Assembly (NCBI RefSeq): GCF_002443255.2
Contig: NW_019211455.1
Location: 8,961,959-9,025,958 of the forward strand
From: Varroa destructor
Taxonomy: Eukaryota > Arthropoda > Arachnida > Mesostigmata > Varroidae
Reading direction: 5' to 3'
DNA: 64,000 nucleotides
Shown here: in pieces, positions 40,619 through 53,407 of the stretch
How positions within the stretch are numbered: position 1 is the first letter of the stretch
Layout of the letters: every line of letters begins with the position of its first letter
Position numbers and translations under genes: made by a program
Notes under the pieces: generated by a model
Database searches by the model: none
Told to the model about the DNA's origin: nothing
The model's input: the letters and a program-made list of their open reading frames with translations, nothing else

Positions 40619-40894
40619 ATGCTACTGCCAGGATACACTTACGTAAAGCGGGCAAACGAAGCAAAGGGGCAACACGTAACGTTGATTGAAAAATTGGTTG
40701 AAACTATTGTCGACACTGGCGGGTTAAATATGTCTGGACAGCGTAGAGAGATGGCCAAAAATATCATGTATTTTTACGGACGACGTGAACTTAGGCATAC
40801 GTTCAAAAACTTCATTAAAACTTATCGGCGCGTGGATATAAAATGGCACTATATTTTATCATATTTAACGACACGACGATTCATGTCTTTTTGA
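40619..40894 (+). CDS. small basic single-exon ORF, 91 aa, unknown
   Basis: A complete ATG-to-stop frame with a good start context (ccaaaATG, A at -3). A TATA-like box lies about 95 bases upstream and an AATAAA about 310 bases after the stop (41,201-41,206). The protein would have no Cys, no signal peptide and no membrane span. It is rich in Lys/Arg/Tyr, with stretches such as LIEKLVETIVDTGGLNMSG and NIMYFYGRRELRHTFKNF that look like amphipathic helices. I do not recognise a family. It may be an orphan gene, an exon or chance; the varied, protein-like composition makes it the best of the unassigned frames. Confidence 0.28.
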   Translation: MLLPGYTYVKRANEAKGQHVTLIEKLVETIVDTGGLNMSGQRREMAKNIMYFYGRRELRHTFKNFIKTYRRVDIKWHYILSYLTTRRFMSF

Positions 40895-42939
40895 TTTAAC
40901 CCTTAGTTATTTGCATCTCACCGTAAAAACACAGCATAAAATTACCCGCCAGTAGCATCTGCACTACATTTTTTAACTCCAATTTTATGCATTGCCGTAT
41001 TTAACTCTATGGTGGATGAGAAGTCTATATACCGTTCTTGACAAAGAGCTTCATATGCTTTGTAAAAATATTTGGCAATAAGTATTGTATAGAGCTCGCT
41101 AAATGTAAGCGTTCCAGTTCGAAGTCAAGAAGGACTAACTTACATGCCCCTTTAGCTTAGATTGAAACCATTTCATAAACCTTCGTGAAAAGTTAGGCCA
41201 AATAAAATAGTGCAAAATCCAATTTAGCGATACACATCTTTTTGACAGGCAACACCCCGCCAAACGACCATTCCAATTACCTTTATCACAGACGAACTTT
41301 ACCATCGAATTAGCCGACTTTTCTCTGGCTTTTTCAGTTCACATAACATTAAGTAAACAATACTCTTCTCTTTGTGCTGTAACATGGTGGGCCATAGAGC
41401 TGAAGTGGTTTAATTTTCGCCATTATTCCCATAGTAACACTGGAAAACGATCGATGTATCTGTTCTCACGCGATTAAATACGCATGTCCTCATATCGAAG
41501 ATCGCACGCGACGGGCAAGAGGGTATTTTGTTTGGGTTGTAAAACTTTGGAAAAAAACAAAGGACGGCGCGTACTGAATATATTAGTTAGCTAGATTGCG
41601 CACCCTACATTCACAGCCATTAATCTACTAAAAATGCATTTTCGGTATGCTCTCTGTAGTTACACTCTGAAGGGCATAACGGTGCAGAAGTATGACTTTT
41701 TGCCGATCAGCGAAAGTCCATAAATTTTCAGAGTATAAAAGCAATCGGATGGTTTGCTAATTAATGACAATGCTAGCACTTTAGGCTGAATAGTTTATAC
41801 AGACATACAGCGACTTTTGCTCACTTGTTTTGTGTATTTAGACGAATACTCAAATTCAAGCACGCACCTAAAAGAAGATGGCGATTTAGAGATATGTTTA
41901 CTTCGACCATAGTATTTTTGGTGTCTGCCTGACTGACAGGCCAAGAAAGATTACGAGTTGCGTTCGAGACGTGTCTACAATTACAATGAAACACGCCTTC
42001 ACTTAGGGAATAGGTTGCAGCCTTGGAGATCCCGGTGGCTGAAGAAGCCAGAAGTGGCGGCTTCAATCTCCACCATCATCATGTCATATACAACGCTGAT
42101 GATCAAGTAAGAATTCAATATTAGGAAATAAAAAAAAATGCACTGTGGAAAGAATTGTTGTATTAAGCTACGGCAAACTTACGGTATTTTCTTAACGCAA
42201 TTCCGTCATCTGTAATCCTAGATTCGTGTTTATCTAGGTTTCTTGTTTGCTTCAGTCCCTTTTTAGTCATGTTGTTAATTTACGGAGATCATTTGATTTT
42301 TTTTTTACAGAATTATCTATTTTTATGGACTGCTAAACCGGATTTTGATGATTTTCATAAAATGACAGTATTTCTATTGAGTCTAGTACAGGCCTAAGGT
42401 TTGCGTCGAAATTTCCTGACGTTCGATATCTAGCTCGAAGCGATTTTTAATTTCCATATAAAACGAAAAATAGTTATAACAACGCCTACGACGGTTGCAT
42501 ATTATTAAAAATTCAAAATATTTTCAGTGCTTGTATCTATTGCACTGCGTGAACTGCTAATCACGGGCCCACCTAATCATCTCAACGCATAACGACGCGC
42601 TCTTTTTTAAACATATCGAGGCACGCCCTCCCCGACAAGATGTATCCATCTAGCTTAAATTTCCGTATTGTTTTCAACATTCTCATATGAAGTCGTCTAT
42701 TTTTTGCCCTCGTCACTCTTGATTTGGAGCTTCTACTTAAGCCATCGAGCATCAGGTACAGTTTACTGCGGCAACGCTGACTAATTCGGCTGACCTACGC
42801 TGTTGAAGGCCGGGACAATTTGCCTTTTGACGTATCAGAACGTATATAGAATGTAATAGGAATATTATTGCCTTCCCGATATAGTTTTTCCCTGGCTTTC
42901 AATAAAATCCAGCTCTGTTTTATGCGTTCGATTTTTCAG
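40895..42939. other. non-coding stretch
   Basis: No gene seen apart from an AATAAA at 41,201-41,206. It is probably intergenic or the intron before the exon at 42,940. Confidence 0.5.
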
Positions 42940-43035
42940 GGAGGCTACAAACTAGAACTGTTTGACCAGAATGAGAAGCACGTTATGGACCTCACGCCGA
43001 AGGATCAATGGCTCGGCCTCGACGACGCAACGTAA
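42940..43035 (+). CDS. 3'-terminal (or internal) exon of an unknown gene
   Basis: A GATTTTTCAG acceptor ends at 42,939. Of the three frames only one is open, in phase 0. It gives 31 codons starting GGYKLELFDQNEKHVMDL and containing PKDQWLGLDDAT, then TAA at 43,033-43,035. An AATAAA follows at 43,080-43,085, about 45 bases after the stop, which fits the last exon of a plus-strand gene. As an alternative, gtaaac at 43,032 could act as a donor and make this an internal exon of the EGF-DOMON gene. The resulting phase 2 does not match the phase-0 exon at 45,535, so a further exon would be needed. I do not recognise the peptide. Confidence 0.55.
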   Translation, partial: GGYKLELFDQNEKHVMDLTPKDQWLGLDDAT

Positions 43036-43079
43036 ACTTGCGTTAAATTTTTCATTTAATATTTATTTGTTTGCTTATA

Positions 43080-43085
43080 AATAAA
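43080..43085 (+). terminator. polyadenylation signal AATAAA
   Basis: The canonical hexamer, about 45 bases after the TAA of the preceding exon, in a T- and A-rich setting. The spacing is right for a 3' end, but AATAAA is frequent in this AT-rich DNA. Confidence 0.4.
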
Positions 43086-45534
43086 ATATCTGTAAAATCA
43101 ATTGCATTATTCGACTACCGGTGAATGGAACTTTGTATGGATATTGACAGTCGGCTTCATCTCGCCAAAACTTCAAATGAAGGTCGATCCTGTCATTAAA
43201 TTAGTATAACATCTGTCTATTTGTATATAATTAAATACATGAACGGCCAAGAACCGATCACCATTTAGACTGTCTATAAATACATTTGATATGTAGCTCT
43301 TTAAAAAGGAAAAAGATTTTAAAATAGTAACTGTTACCATAAGAATTGTTTCAATCTAAAACAGACGAGCCTGTTGATGCTCAGACCGTGATTATTTCTT
43401 TGGATTATCTTCTTAAACCTGATGGCAGAGAGCTCGGTTTCGGTGGGGGCCATATCCCAATATATCTACATCTGGCCGTACGACAGCCCTCCTCTAGATC
43501 CAGCTAAACAGCACAATCGAATTTCGTGTTTTGCTATCTGGTTATTTTATGAAGGACCTTTAAACTTATTCGTGATTCGGGTTCATTTGAGCCATTGAAG
43601 CGTTACCTTATAACAACAATTAACATGTAACGCTTTCTATATCCTTCTTTACAGCTTTATATTATTAGTAATCGGCCCCTCTTTGAACGTTCCGAAGGCG
43701 TTAGACACTTCGCCTGATTCGCTTATGCTGCTGAGGCCGTCCTTAAGAACATGAAATATCTACCTGTATAGCGTTGTTTACTTGTGGGTTATTGCCTCTA
43801 AATCTAGACACTGTTTGCTAATTCATAATTTTTCGATATAAATATGATGCTTTTCACGAGTGTTTACATACGAACAACCTAGATACTACAGCACAATTAG
43901 CAAATATTATGCGCACAACTTACCTTTACAGTAATTAATACACGAAACAGTTGTCAGAGTTAATTTCAGCGTTCCCACTCATACACAGATCTATAGATCA
44001 GCATAGATCTGAAACAGCACAACCTTCTTCCCAAGGTACTTGTCGTTCTTTTTTTGTTACTTCGAATCAAATAACCCCACTGGCGGCGCAGACCCCTTTT
44101 AGGTTGCTTTTGCTTAAATCTTGCTTCGACTACCATTACTGCTGCTATCAGCTTTGTTGCATAAACAACAGGCAACAACCGGCAGAGACGATACGGATGA
44201 GCAGCAAAGAGCAAACAGAAAAATAAGGGATGAGCGCTAAAAAGCAAAGTGCGAAGAAAAAAAAATGAAGCTGGCGCATTTTCTCATTGAGGAAGGCCTA
44301 TCTGCAGCTGACCTACCGCCAATTCTGCCTTAGATGTTGCCCTTGTTCTAGGCCTGTTTGTCCGCAACTGATTCGAACGTCACACAACAACTACAATAGT
44401 AATAATGAAAACGAATAAGAAAATCTAGTTTTCCTCGTCTAATTTTCGTGTAATTCACGTGGACTATTTGAAGGATAGTCGAGTTGTGAAGGAAGGGACG
44501 TCGGGCATTAGAACGTAGATGGGAAGCGTCGACGAAGCTACGAAAACCCCATTTCATCCGGGCTTTCACGGTCAAACTAATGACTGGCTTCTTCTGATGA
44601 CTGATAATGCTAAGCAAAAACTATAAAACATGGTCATGCCATCGGTAGATAGAGGTGAACTTGATACCAGAAAGCCCACACGAATTGGGTTAAGCCGCAC
44701 AGCAACTGCTTCGGATGATTTGGTGTTATTAGTATTAATAATAATATTTGTCATGGTAGACGGAGCGAGCGCATGATAAGCAGCTATATAGAAATCTAGG
44801 GAAAACAAACAGAATATAGCTACATAAACGGGGATAGTGGAGCTATGATTTGTAACGATATCGGCTCAGCTAGCTGAACCAACGACACAAATCACACAAA
44901 CGACACAAATGAAAAATAACACGAAAATGTTTTGCGAATAGATCCCTAGAAAATAGTTAAAGTGATTTCGCTGAATAAGCACACGTTTTGGGTCTCGACG
45001 TAAAATGGCCCTTTATATCGATGTCCTTCTAAATACCAATGTATTCATATATTGTGGATGGTCCTTCTTTGTGATGGTGAATTTAATGTCCTGTTCTATT
45101 TTTTTCAATTAATGAAGAACTTTCGTTTGCATTATTGCTCCTGCTTTCGTTGGACTATTCCGTTTATGTCAGTGAAGTAGAATATTGCAGGGATTGGAAG
45201 CTACCCGAAGAGCTCAACGATCTATCAATTGTAGCTTAAGTATTTTCCCTAAAAAGGACATCAGCTAGCCAAAGGACAACTGGGGAAAACGGTACAGTGC
45301 CAGTTTAGAAGGCCAGAATAGCTAATATTAACTCGAAATCAGGATACTACGCTTCCGTTTCGTCTACTAACATCATGATGGCTTCATTTCGACAGCGCGC
45401 AGGCATCGACTGTAAAGCTGCCACGCTCCTTGCCCTGCAAGGGGTGCACAATTAGACTCGTGCGTCAAGCTGGAGAATGGGGTAAAAGCTATTTGTTTTG
45501 GAGTTGTGCCGATATTGACCTAATCTCGGTGCAG
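43086..45534. other. intergenic or upstream intron of the EGF-DOMON gene
   Basis: The upstream exon(s) of the EGF-DOMON gene, including its signal peptide, should lie here or further left, but I could not identify them. The open frames at 43,951-44,247 on both strands and at 44,348-44,808 (minus) have no motifs and look accidental. Confidence 0.5.
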
Positions 45535-45627
45535 GAGTTCAATGTTGTCTGTTCGGGCCGGGGGCGTATTGAGAAAGGACACTGCGTCTGTGAACATCTG
45601 TACTCAGGCAACGTTTGCCAATACAAG
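45535..45627 (+). CDS. EGF-DOMON gene, exon A (partial EGF module)
   Basis: This 93-nt exon (31 codons, phase 0/0) lies between acceptor ATCTCGGTGCAG and donor gttagt. It encodes EFNVVCSGRGRIEKGHCVC and EHLYSGNVCQYK. The Cys pattern C-x-C-x8-C and the aromatic/Gly residues are those of the C-terminal half of an EGF-like module. EGF modules are extracellular, so the protein should enter the secretory pathway. The frame is open further upstream, but the acceptor and the modular boundary favour this start. It is the first exon of the gene I can support; at least one earlier exon is missing. It joins in frame to the exon at 47,122. Confidence 0.82.
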
Positions 45628-47121
45628 GTTAGTTCGCTATCATCGACTGAGTCAAACAGCTGCATTAACAACAGTGTGTCATACATTGTATAATCAAGTA
45701 CGAAGCATCGTTCTAAATCAAACGAAGCAAGCTTATACCTGAAAGGGCTTGCGACTACTACGGTTCAATTGAACATCAACTAACAATTTCACGGTTAATC
45801 TGTAGGTGTACGTTGTTAGATTCCGTAGTTACGTCATCTCAGACTGCTGATATTGTAGGAATTAGTACTCTACAGTAGCGGAACCATCCCATTTCAACCT
45901 GATAACTGGTGGCTATGCGATGGCGTAATGTTTACATTCAACCGAACCACAAGCTAGATCCACGGTTGGAATAAGAAATAACCCATCTCTATGTAGTTAA
46001 CGGATATATGAAGTCTACTCGTATTTATTGACTGTTGAGCAATGTTCAACTCATGCCCGCCATATTATCTGACTATGAGGTCAAAAATGTCGTGATACTA
46101 TAAATTACACACATTTTTTTTTTCGAATGCATTTCTAGTAAGCACCACTTACTTATACTGCAGTCATATAGGCACGCTGCAGAGCAACCCTACCTATACT
46201 AACATGTTGATTAGAATCGTTCTAATTGATACTTTCGTTACTTCCGAATTGTAGCAGCATTGGTTATAGGAAAAAATCTGCGGGCTTCTACTAGCTCTAT
46301 TTAGCACTGATAATATGACGAATTTGTGTATACGCATTCATTTATATACAATCCAAAGGGGAGATATTGAAATATTTGTTTTCCTACAAGACAAGCAACA
46401 GTGCAGGTAGTAACGGCAAAAACGACATATGGTTCTGTTCGGATATTGCTTTGTGCCGGCCTATGTCTATCTATAGTTAGACCAAGGCTGGAAAATTTGA
46501 AAAGAACCGGTGTTCGTTAGTCCATTGGCCGTAATTCAACTGCAGATTGCCGCTGATACCGCCGCTACAGCTGCCACAGGCGTTCGGTTATTGGCAAAAT
46601 AAATAACGATAGTCAAAGTCACGGACAATGCTATTCAAGCAGCAGAAACAGCAGTTAGTTCCCAAACTCTGCACGGCAGCGTTTTGTCAGCGTCAGATGC
46701 CGTGTGGGCCGACAGTCGCAAATGGCACGCCGATAGACAACCGAGCGACCGTCGTACGAACGGCAGACCGTCTCGCCATCAGTCAGTAGCCGATAGTTTC
46801 AATGCGTACTAACTTGGGCGTCGGTCAACATGGCCACTCTGCATACGCCTGTCGGAAATGGAGAGCGTGAAGTTTGCCGAAGACCACATTGATTACTAGT
46901 ACCGCTGAAACAGGCGCCAAGTCGACGAAGAGATGGGCGCATAGGCAAAGAGAAAAGAAACAACTAGTCCCGTAATAGTGATTTCGAATTGTCGATATTA
47001 GTCTATTGTGTTTTGTGCAAACAATTCCACAAACAATGTTTTGCTCATTTTTCGTACATACTCATCATTTAGCTAATGTTTTCTGCTCGTCCTGTTATAA
47101 AATAGTGCGTGTTTTTTATAG
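45628..47121 (+). other. intron of the EGF-DOMON gene, 1,494 nt
   Basis: A GT...AG intron between two in-phase EGF exons. A GC-richer stretch at about 46,550-46,900 is present, but I see no exon in it. Confidence 0.7.
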
Positions 47122-47271
47122 GACGAATGCTGGCAAGATGCCGACTGTGGCTCACATGGTAAATGCATCAATCTTGACGCTACAACATACCCGAAAATGC
47201 AATGTTTCTGCGAGCCAGGATGGTACGGAGCAAAATGCGGTCGCCAATCAGATATAGATGGTCCTGCAAAG
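47122..47271 (+). CDS. EGF-DOMON gene, exon B (EGF-like domain)
   Basis: A 150-nt exon (50 codons, phase 0/0) with acceptor TGTTTTTTATAG and donor gtgaat. It encodes a complete six-Cys EGF-like module: DECWQDADCGSHGKCINL, then a short spacer, then MQCFCEPGWYGAKC. The spacing C-x5-C-x5-C, then C-x-C-x8-C with GWYG before the last Cys, is diagnostic. The leading Asp-Glu resembles the start of calcium-binding EGF modules, but the full calcium motif is not clear. It is followed by a linker leading into the DOMON domain. The arrangement of EGF modules ahead of a DOMON domain is one I associate with secreted or cell-surface arthropod proteins, such as the Drosophila protein CG14681; that comparison is from memory. 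Confidence 0.92.
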
Positions 47272-47700
47272 GTGAATTTTTCTCGATGCTCAATAAATCA
47301 CTCAATATTTATTGCCGGAACCCTGATATTTTATATTGTTCTTCGGAGATCATTTATTTTTGCATATTCCGAACCTATCAGTCCTGCATCACTTCATCCT
47401 ACTGTAACTATTAGTTAGTTTCAAAGGTAAGTCACTGATAAGCCATATGCAAATGCTGAGTAGTCCAGCTGACTGCAACAAGTGTGTGTAAAAACATATG
47501 TAATCACATCATCATAGGCCTAGATAAAGTCATCTGAAATAAACATAATAGGGTGGACATCAAAGTTGTCTATTATGGTAAAAGGCACAGTATTATAATG
47601 AAAAATATCGAGCAAGATGGTGAATAGAACAGCACTGAAAAAGTTTTACCGCTAAAATTAAAAAGGGTATGGACATAATTGCGCAATTGGATTGTTTCAG
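47272..47700 (+). other. intron of the EGF-DOMON gene, 429 nt
   Basis: GT...AG, with acceptor GGATTGTTTCAG. The plus-strand open frames here are read-through from exon B. Confidence 0.85.
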
Positions 47701-47769
47701 GTGGATCTGACCGAGTACAACTCGAAGCGACTCTCTGATAAGTTTATGCTTTACTGGAAAGTCCTTGAG
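47701..47769 (+). CDS. EGF-DOMON gene, exon C (start of DOMON domain)
   Basis: A 69-nt exon (23 codons, phase 0/0) with a strong acceptor (ATTGTTTCAG) and a consensus donor gtaagt. It encodes VDLTEYNSKRLSDKF followed by MLYWKVLE, the first beta strands of a DOMON domain. This is an extracellular beta-sandwich that binds haem or sugars in several families. It joins without any missing residue to [20 protein letters not shown] in the next exon, the expected continuation of the strand order. Confidence 0.9.
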
Positions 47770-50700
47770 GTAAGTCGTTCGTCAATTTGCCTCAAACCGG
47801 ACATTCAAGACAGGGTTTCAGATCACTCGGAAAATTAGAATGTTTTTATTATTCATGTTTGTATACAGAACCAATAAAAAGGCTCCGTCGAAACGTCTGA
47901 TCTTTAGGTGATCGATAGAGTTAAATTAGGCTAACTGGTGACTTCCGAAGGAACGCCCGACCGGTGCTTGTAGCACCCGTCGATTCATATGGATTTATCA
48001 TTGTTTTTACCATAAACCTCTATAAACTAGACAGAAGCAGGTCTATGACATATCGAAAATACTGGCTGCTTCGATACACTTGATGCTCATGTTCGAAGTT
48101 TTTTTTTAACTAGCAAAGGCTCGCGTCAAAACTAGTTCAATACGGCCCCAGTATGCCCATGTTTATTGACAAGAGATAGCTGTTCGATTTATGGCTGTTA
48201 TCCTCTTATGCAGGTAATATGTAATCCGTCTACGAGAACTTAAAGTTCCTCAAAACTAGGCTAAAACACAAAAGCTCATAAAATGTGTGAAAGTCAGGCA
48301 AAGCCATATAAGTTCTTAGAGTCCTTGCCCAGAAAAACAATGACGTAAAGGACTATGGTGGCAGCTATTAGCCACGTGAATCAGAAACGAAGTTACTTAG
48401 CTATAACAAAGTGTCCAGGTGTTAATTTAGCAGTTGACGGACCGACTGAACATAAACGGACCTTATTATATATGGTCTATATTGATTGAGCTATGCTATC
48501 TTGCAGTGAAAATGGCGTTACAAAAATAAAAAAACATAGTATAAAATGGCTATAAGATTTCCCTCCATCACCAAAAATATGTCTGTTACAAAATCGTATA
48601 TATAGTGTCTTTATGTTACCCGTTCACAGAAATCTAACCAATCGAACGATTCGTTTCGCCTAGCTTTCCTTTGAATCGTACATCTACTTTATTTGCATTC
48701 TACTTGTAGCCCTATAATATTATAGGATGATAAATCGTCTACAACCAGAAGCGACAGCTTCTTCCAAAGACAACCACCCGATTCGTCAACCAACCTCGTT
48801 TGATGCCTCTTTATTTGAAGTTAGTTGCTACACGAAGGAACACCGCCCCGATATGCGATTCGCGTTTAGTTCGATGACGACATATAGCTCTTGTATTATC
48901 GCTGATCGGTTGCTGGTCTTCCGCTGATGGCACTGTCGTCAAGGTCGTCGTCACTGTTGAAATCGTCATCCGTAACACTGCCATACAGTATAAATACACC
49001 TCTACAAATCTAGATATGAATAATGAGATGTGTATAGCGGTTTGTTCACTCGACAGCGCACCAGTGATAGACTGAAGTGGCCGATGCGGCAGTAACAGAG
49101 ACGGAGAGAACGATACGGACCGCTTGTCTCATCGCTAGCTCGACTGATAACGTGTCAATCAGCACTGGTGAAGTCTTTGTCGCCGGCAGTGTTCGATGCG
49201 TCACTTTACGCGACTATACGCTACACTCCCGGATAGCCTTCCTTTTGCCCTCCTGCCGGCCCTGTCTACACAGTTAATAGCATTACTGTAAACAACTGCT
49301 ATTAGCATTATCGTATGACCGTACCGCGTAATAATTATTACAGCGACGACGATTGCGACGAGCCGACGGAGGGTATTTTTACATCACTACCACATCATTA
49401 AATACCATCTTTTTTTTTTTTTATCTCTTCATTTTTTTATACTAGGTCGCTCGTCCCTCGCACTTACACAACCTAGTATTATATACATCACCGTGCACAA
49501 TTGTTGCCATTCTGACCAACAAAACGGTTCGTAGCTAAATTTTCATACAAGAATTTTACCCGTCAAAGAATAGCCAAAGGATCGAAAGCGACGGGCGTCG
49601 ATTTGGGCAGTAGAACTCCTTATTCCCTCCATTGAAATCGGCCAGGAGTAGGTTGATTCTATGTACAAAATGCTTTCGCAAAAAAATATTGTGACGATGG
49701 GCAATACGGGATTGGCTTATCAGTCGATACTCCTTACTGCTAATGATTATAACTGAGAATTAGCTGTCGTCCGACGATGACTGCTGATTGACGAATAGTC
49801 ACCGACGAGATTAGCCCTACGGTGTACAGCATGGTACGAATAGTAATCGCAATGTTATTTGGACCGCTGTTTTCGGCGCAGCTTGACGCTGATTCCAGAT
49901 TGAGCGACAGATTTGGGGGGTTGTTGTGATGCTGGCACCGATCTTTTGTACATAGACTCATCTGTCAGTCGACCTTGGGTATCTATCATCTAGTCATGTT
50001 CGTAGAACAAGGACGACAACAAAAGCGATTTAGCTCCTTTCCGATTTTTATCACCGCTGCCGTGGCCTAAACGTGCTGATTCATATAAGACGGACTCAGG
50101 CGACAGGGATAACATTAATGTGTAGTTAGTTACAGGATTGTCGATGACGATCGAGGGATCGATAGCGACTGTGGGGCCCGTTGCAGTTATGATTCATGTG
50201 CACTTACCATGCCAGTCATCAAAGATGCATATTGATTAGATCGATGACCTGATTGGTACTTCCTCGCGAGAGTGGCTCCCCTTCGCTGCCTGGATCGGTC
50301 GTAGCCTGCAATGCTAACAATTGAGCCTGAGAACAATATAAAATTTTGCCCATTTTCTGGCTTTGAAAAGCGATACACCTACCGAGCTCGCAATCGTAGG
50401 ACCTCTTTCGTGGACGTTAACATGTCTCTAATTGTAATTATCATGTTACCTCAACCAAATTTGTTTAAGGCGTTTTCAAATCAGTTTTTTTTTCTTGCGG
50501 ATGTTACGCATTTAACAAAGATGGCGCTACCAGTCGCCAGTACGGTGCCTCTACATAAGCTCCGTACGCTTCTGTTCATTAGCCTACAGAGAGATCTAAT
50601 GTTATCGAAGGCTTCAATATTCAAGGAAAACCATATTATTTGTGAAGCAAGATTAGCTCTATTATGACAAGCCTATGAGTTTACAACACTGGAAAAGGGG

Positions 50701-52974
50701 CATACCTATTTTGCGTGTATCGGCCCTTGGACGGCAAACGTTTATCCAATATAATTGTATGCGGTTACGGAGAGAATAGGATAGTACGTTTATTCCGATT
50801 TGTTCGCTTTAGCTCTTAATTATTTTTGCCAGCTAGTGCTGATCTAGTATTAGAATTATCAGGTGGTCCGTTCGCTAGAATAAGTAATCACTATTGGTGA
50901 TTACTAGCGCTATAGGAAATATCCATACACAAACTGAAATATCTACTAATTCGAGTATTATGCTGTTGGGGCGCATGTTGAACCATTTACGTTGGCTAGC
51001 TGAGAATGGGTTTCTAAAATCTTGCACTTTTGCAATTGACCTATTGATATTCTGGGCAGAACTTTTAAGTACATAAAAAGCTTTCTCACTCGCAGTTTTT
51101 TTCTCTCTGCACACTCCAAATGCATATTTTACTTACTTTCATGTGAGCTTGTTTATGTACAACGTAGTTATGATGAGAACAAAGGATGCCCTTATCATCA
51201 TGCTAGAGATACATAATATCAAAAGGCTAAGCACGGCATCACCGTCAAGTAGTATTTTTTGCTGCTTTCGTTATGTAAGTGCCTCTCTTTTTCAAGCTAT
51301 AATATTCGAAATTTATATTTGTCAGGTCGTTCGTGACCTGCCATGGGGTCGTCGATATAACCTGTACGCCTTTATACAGGCCATGCGGAATAACAGTAAA
51401 GTCTTTTAGACAAAATTTCCATACGTTCACACGCGCTACACTCAGTGATCCTGTACACAGAAGCAAACTGAATGAGAAGGGATCAGGCACTGTTCATGGT
51501 AATAACTGAAGTCTTGTTATACCAAGTGATCTTCACCAAAATTTGTCAGCTACGATAGCAGACGCATGCGCAATTTTCAGTCAGACTATTATGGAATGCA
51601 ATAAGCCATTGATCATCTATTTATCGTTACTAATTTTTCTTCAGTTCTTACCTAACGTTTTCCTTCATTCACTGATGCTCTACTAACATTATCGATAAGG
51701 CTATCGATTTGTCAACATGACAAACAACCCATGCAGTGATAGCATGGCGTTATAATAACTGGTCAAAGTTCTATCTATTCAGTCATCTCTGTGGCGTGTC
51801 AACAAGCACCAAAGCGTGACAGACGCCCTTTGTGCGTCTGCTTGCTGACGTGCCGTGCGACAGAATCCATGTGTTGCGGATCTTAATTCCCACGTCTTGA
51901 ACGAACGATTCGAATACCCGTATCGCTTTCATCAACAGTTGCTAGAGACTATGAACCTTATTACGCCGTCGCCGTTACAATGCTGGCAGGAACGCTTTGT
52001 ACTGTAGCATGAACATCGTTTGTACTTTTTTTTTAAACTATAATAGACAGCCAGCTGACGAACGAATCTTGCAAAAATCTTGTGAGTGGGCCAGAGAAAC
52101 AATGCTTCGCGTCGAATGAAATAACGATCGACCTTCACACATGATGGCCGCAAACCTGTTTGAATCTACTCAGATTAAATATATATATATATGGGGCCAG
52201 AACCACAGCGACACCAGGCGAAGAATAGAAACTCGCATATGATGATGCCGTAGTCATACTACAGCACAATAGCACATTGATAATAGGCAGCGGTGACGGT
52301 CGCTGGGGTTGCAGTGCAGTGGTGAAGATAATCAAGCAATTTCATAAATAATAGGGGTATGTGAGACATGAACGTTTTAGGTAGATGAAATTTGCTTGCT
52401 TAACAGAGCAGACGACACAGAATGAAGAATGACAGGATAAACGAAGATGATAATATTGTTGTGCTGTTGGCGATACATAATTCATGATAGCACAACTAGA
52501 AACACTGCTCAGAGCAATCACTTATGTTTAGCATTGCTTTCCGAGTATCTAGGTAATCTTCACTGACTGAAAATATAAAGTTTAGATTTTTAGCTACCTG
52601 CCAAATTGCTTCCAATTTGAGTACCATGAATTAATTTTTTAATTAAATGGCAATGTCGGCCTTTTTTTAAGCGGAATGTTTCGCACAACCACTTTATGGT
52701 AACGATCGGTAATAGATGAGGCAATCGCTAACCTGTGATTTTCTTAATGAAGGATGCGTTTGTTTAGAGGAAACTTGAACCAGCAGAAGACCTGATAATG
52801 AACTTTATATTTTGATTTATAGCCTGATGAAAACGTGTCTTTTGAGAAACTCTTTGGTATACAACGTTAGGACCCGTATCGGTTTACACGAGGGCAATCT
52901 TACATCCAGAAAAACAATGTAGACAAAGTAATTGTAAACTATTCTACTTTAGATGTGCTGAAGTTCCTTTGATA

Positions 52975-53060
52975 GATTAGTGGGCAACGTGTTTGCTTGC
53001 TAATGTTTTGGGATACGTTTTGATCTAGGTTCGAGCCCGATCATAACCACACTTCGCTTC
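52975..53060 (+). repeat. tRNA-derived repeat (SINE-like)
   Basis: GGTTCGAGCCC at 53,028-53,038 is a good RNA polymerase III B box. TAGTGGGCAACGTG at about 52,979 is a fair A box at a tRNA-like distance, and GCTTGCTAATG between them resembles a tRNA-Ile anticodon arm. The T-stem and acceptor stem pair poorly. A tRNA-unrelated sequence with a small ACCGG/CCGGT hairpin follows. This fits the head of an old SINE better than a working tRNA gene. Confidence 0.4.
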
Positions 53061-53378
53061 GTGTTGGGAACCGGCTTTCCGGTGATAACAAACAGAAACA
53101 GAGACTCAGAAGCATAGAGGGAAAAGTCAGCCGTCTAAAAAAAAATCCCTACGCAATATCCTGCGTACATACATTTATACCTCTGTTCGCATTATAACAT
53201 TGGCGATACCTTATGCCCCAGGAGTTGTCAATAGCAGGGATTTGTTTCATGCAGTCTCCCGGTTGTGGAAGTTGCTTTTATAGAGATAGAACAGCACAAA
53301 GCCTGAAACGAACCCATCGATACCTGCTTCTTCGATACATTATACCCTGGTCGATAGCTGTGTATTGGGACTAGCCAA

Positions 53379-53407
53379 CCAAGTTTCGCGCCAAGTTTCG
53401 CGCCAAG
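53379..53407. repeat. 12-bp tandem duplication
   Basis: CCAAGTTTCGCG occurs twice in a row and then begins a third time (CCAAG). This is a local slippage product inside the large intron. Confidence 0.9.

Noticed and set aside
50311..50667. 118-codon plus-strand frame in the 8.4-kb intron
   Set aside because: No family resemblance, and the EGF-DOMON protein reads straight across the intron without it.
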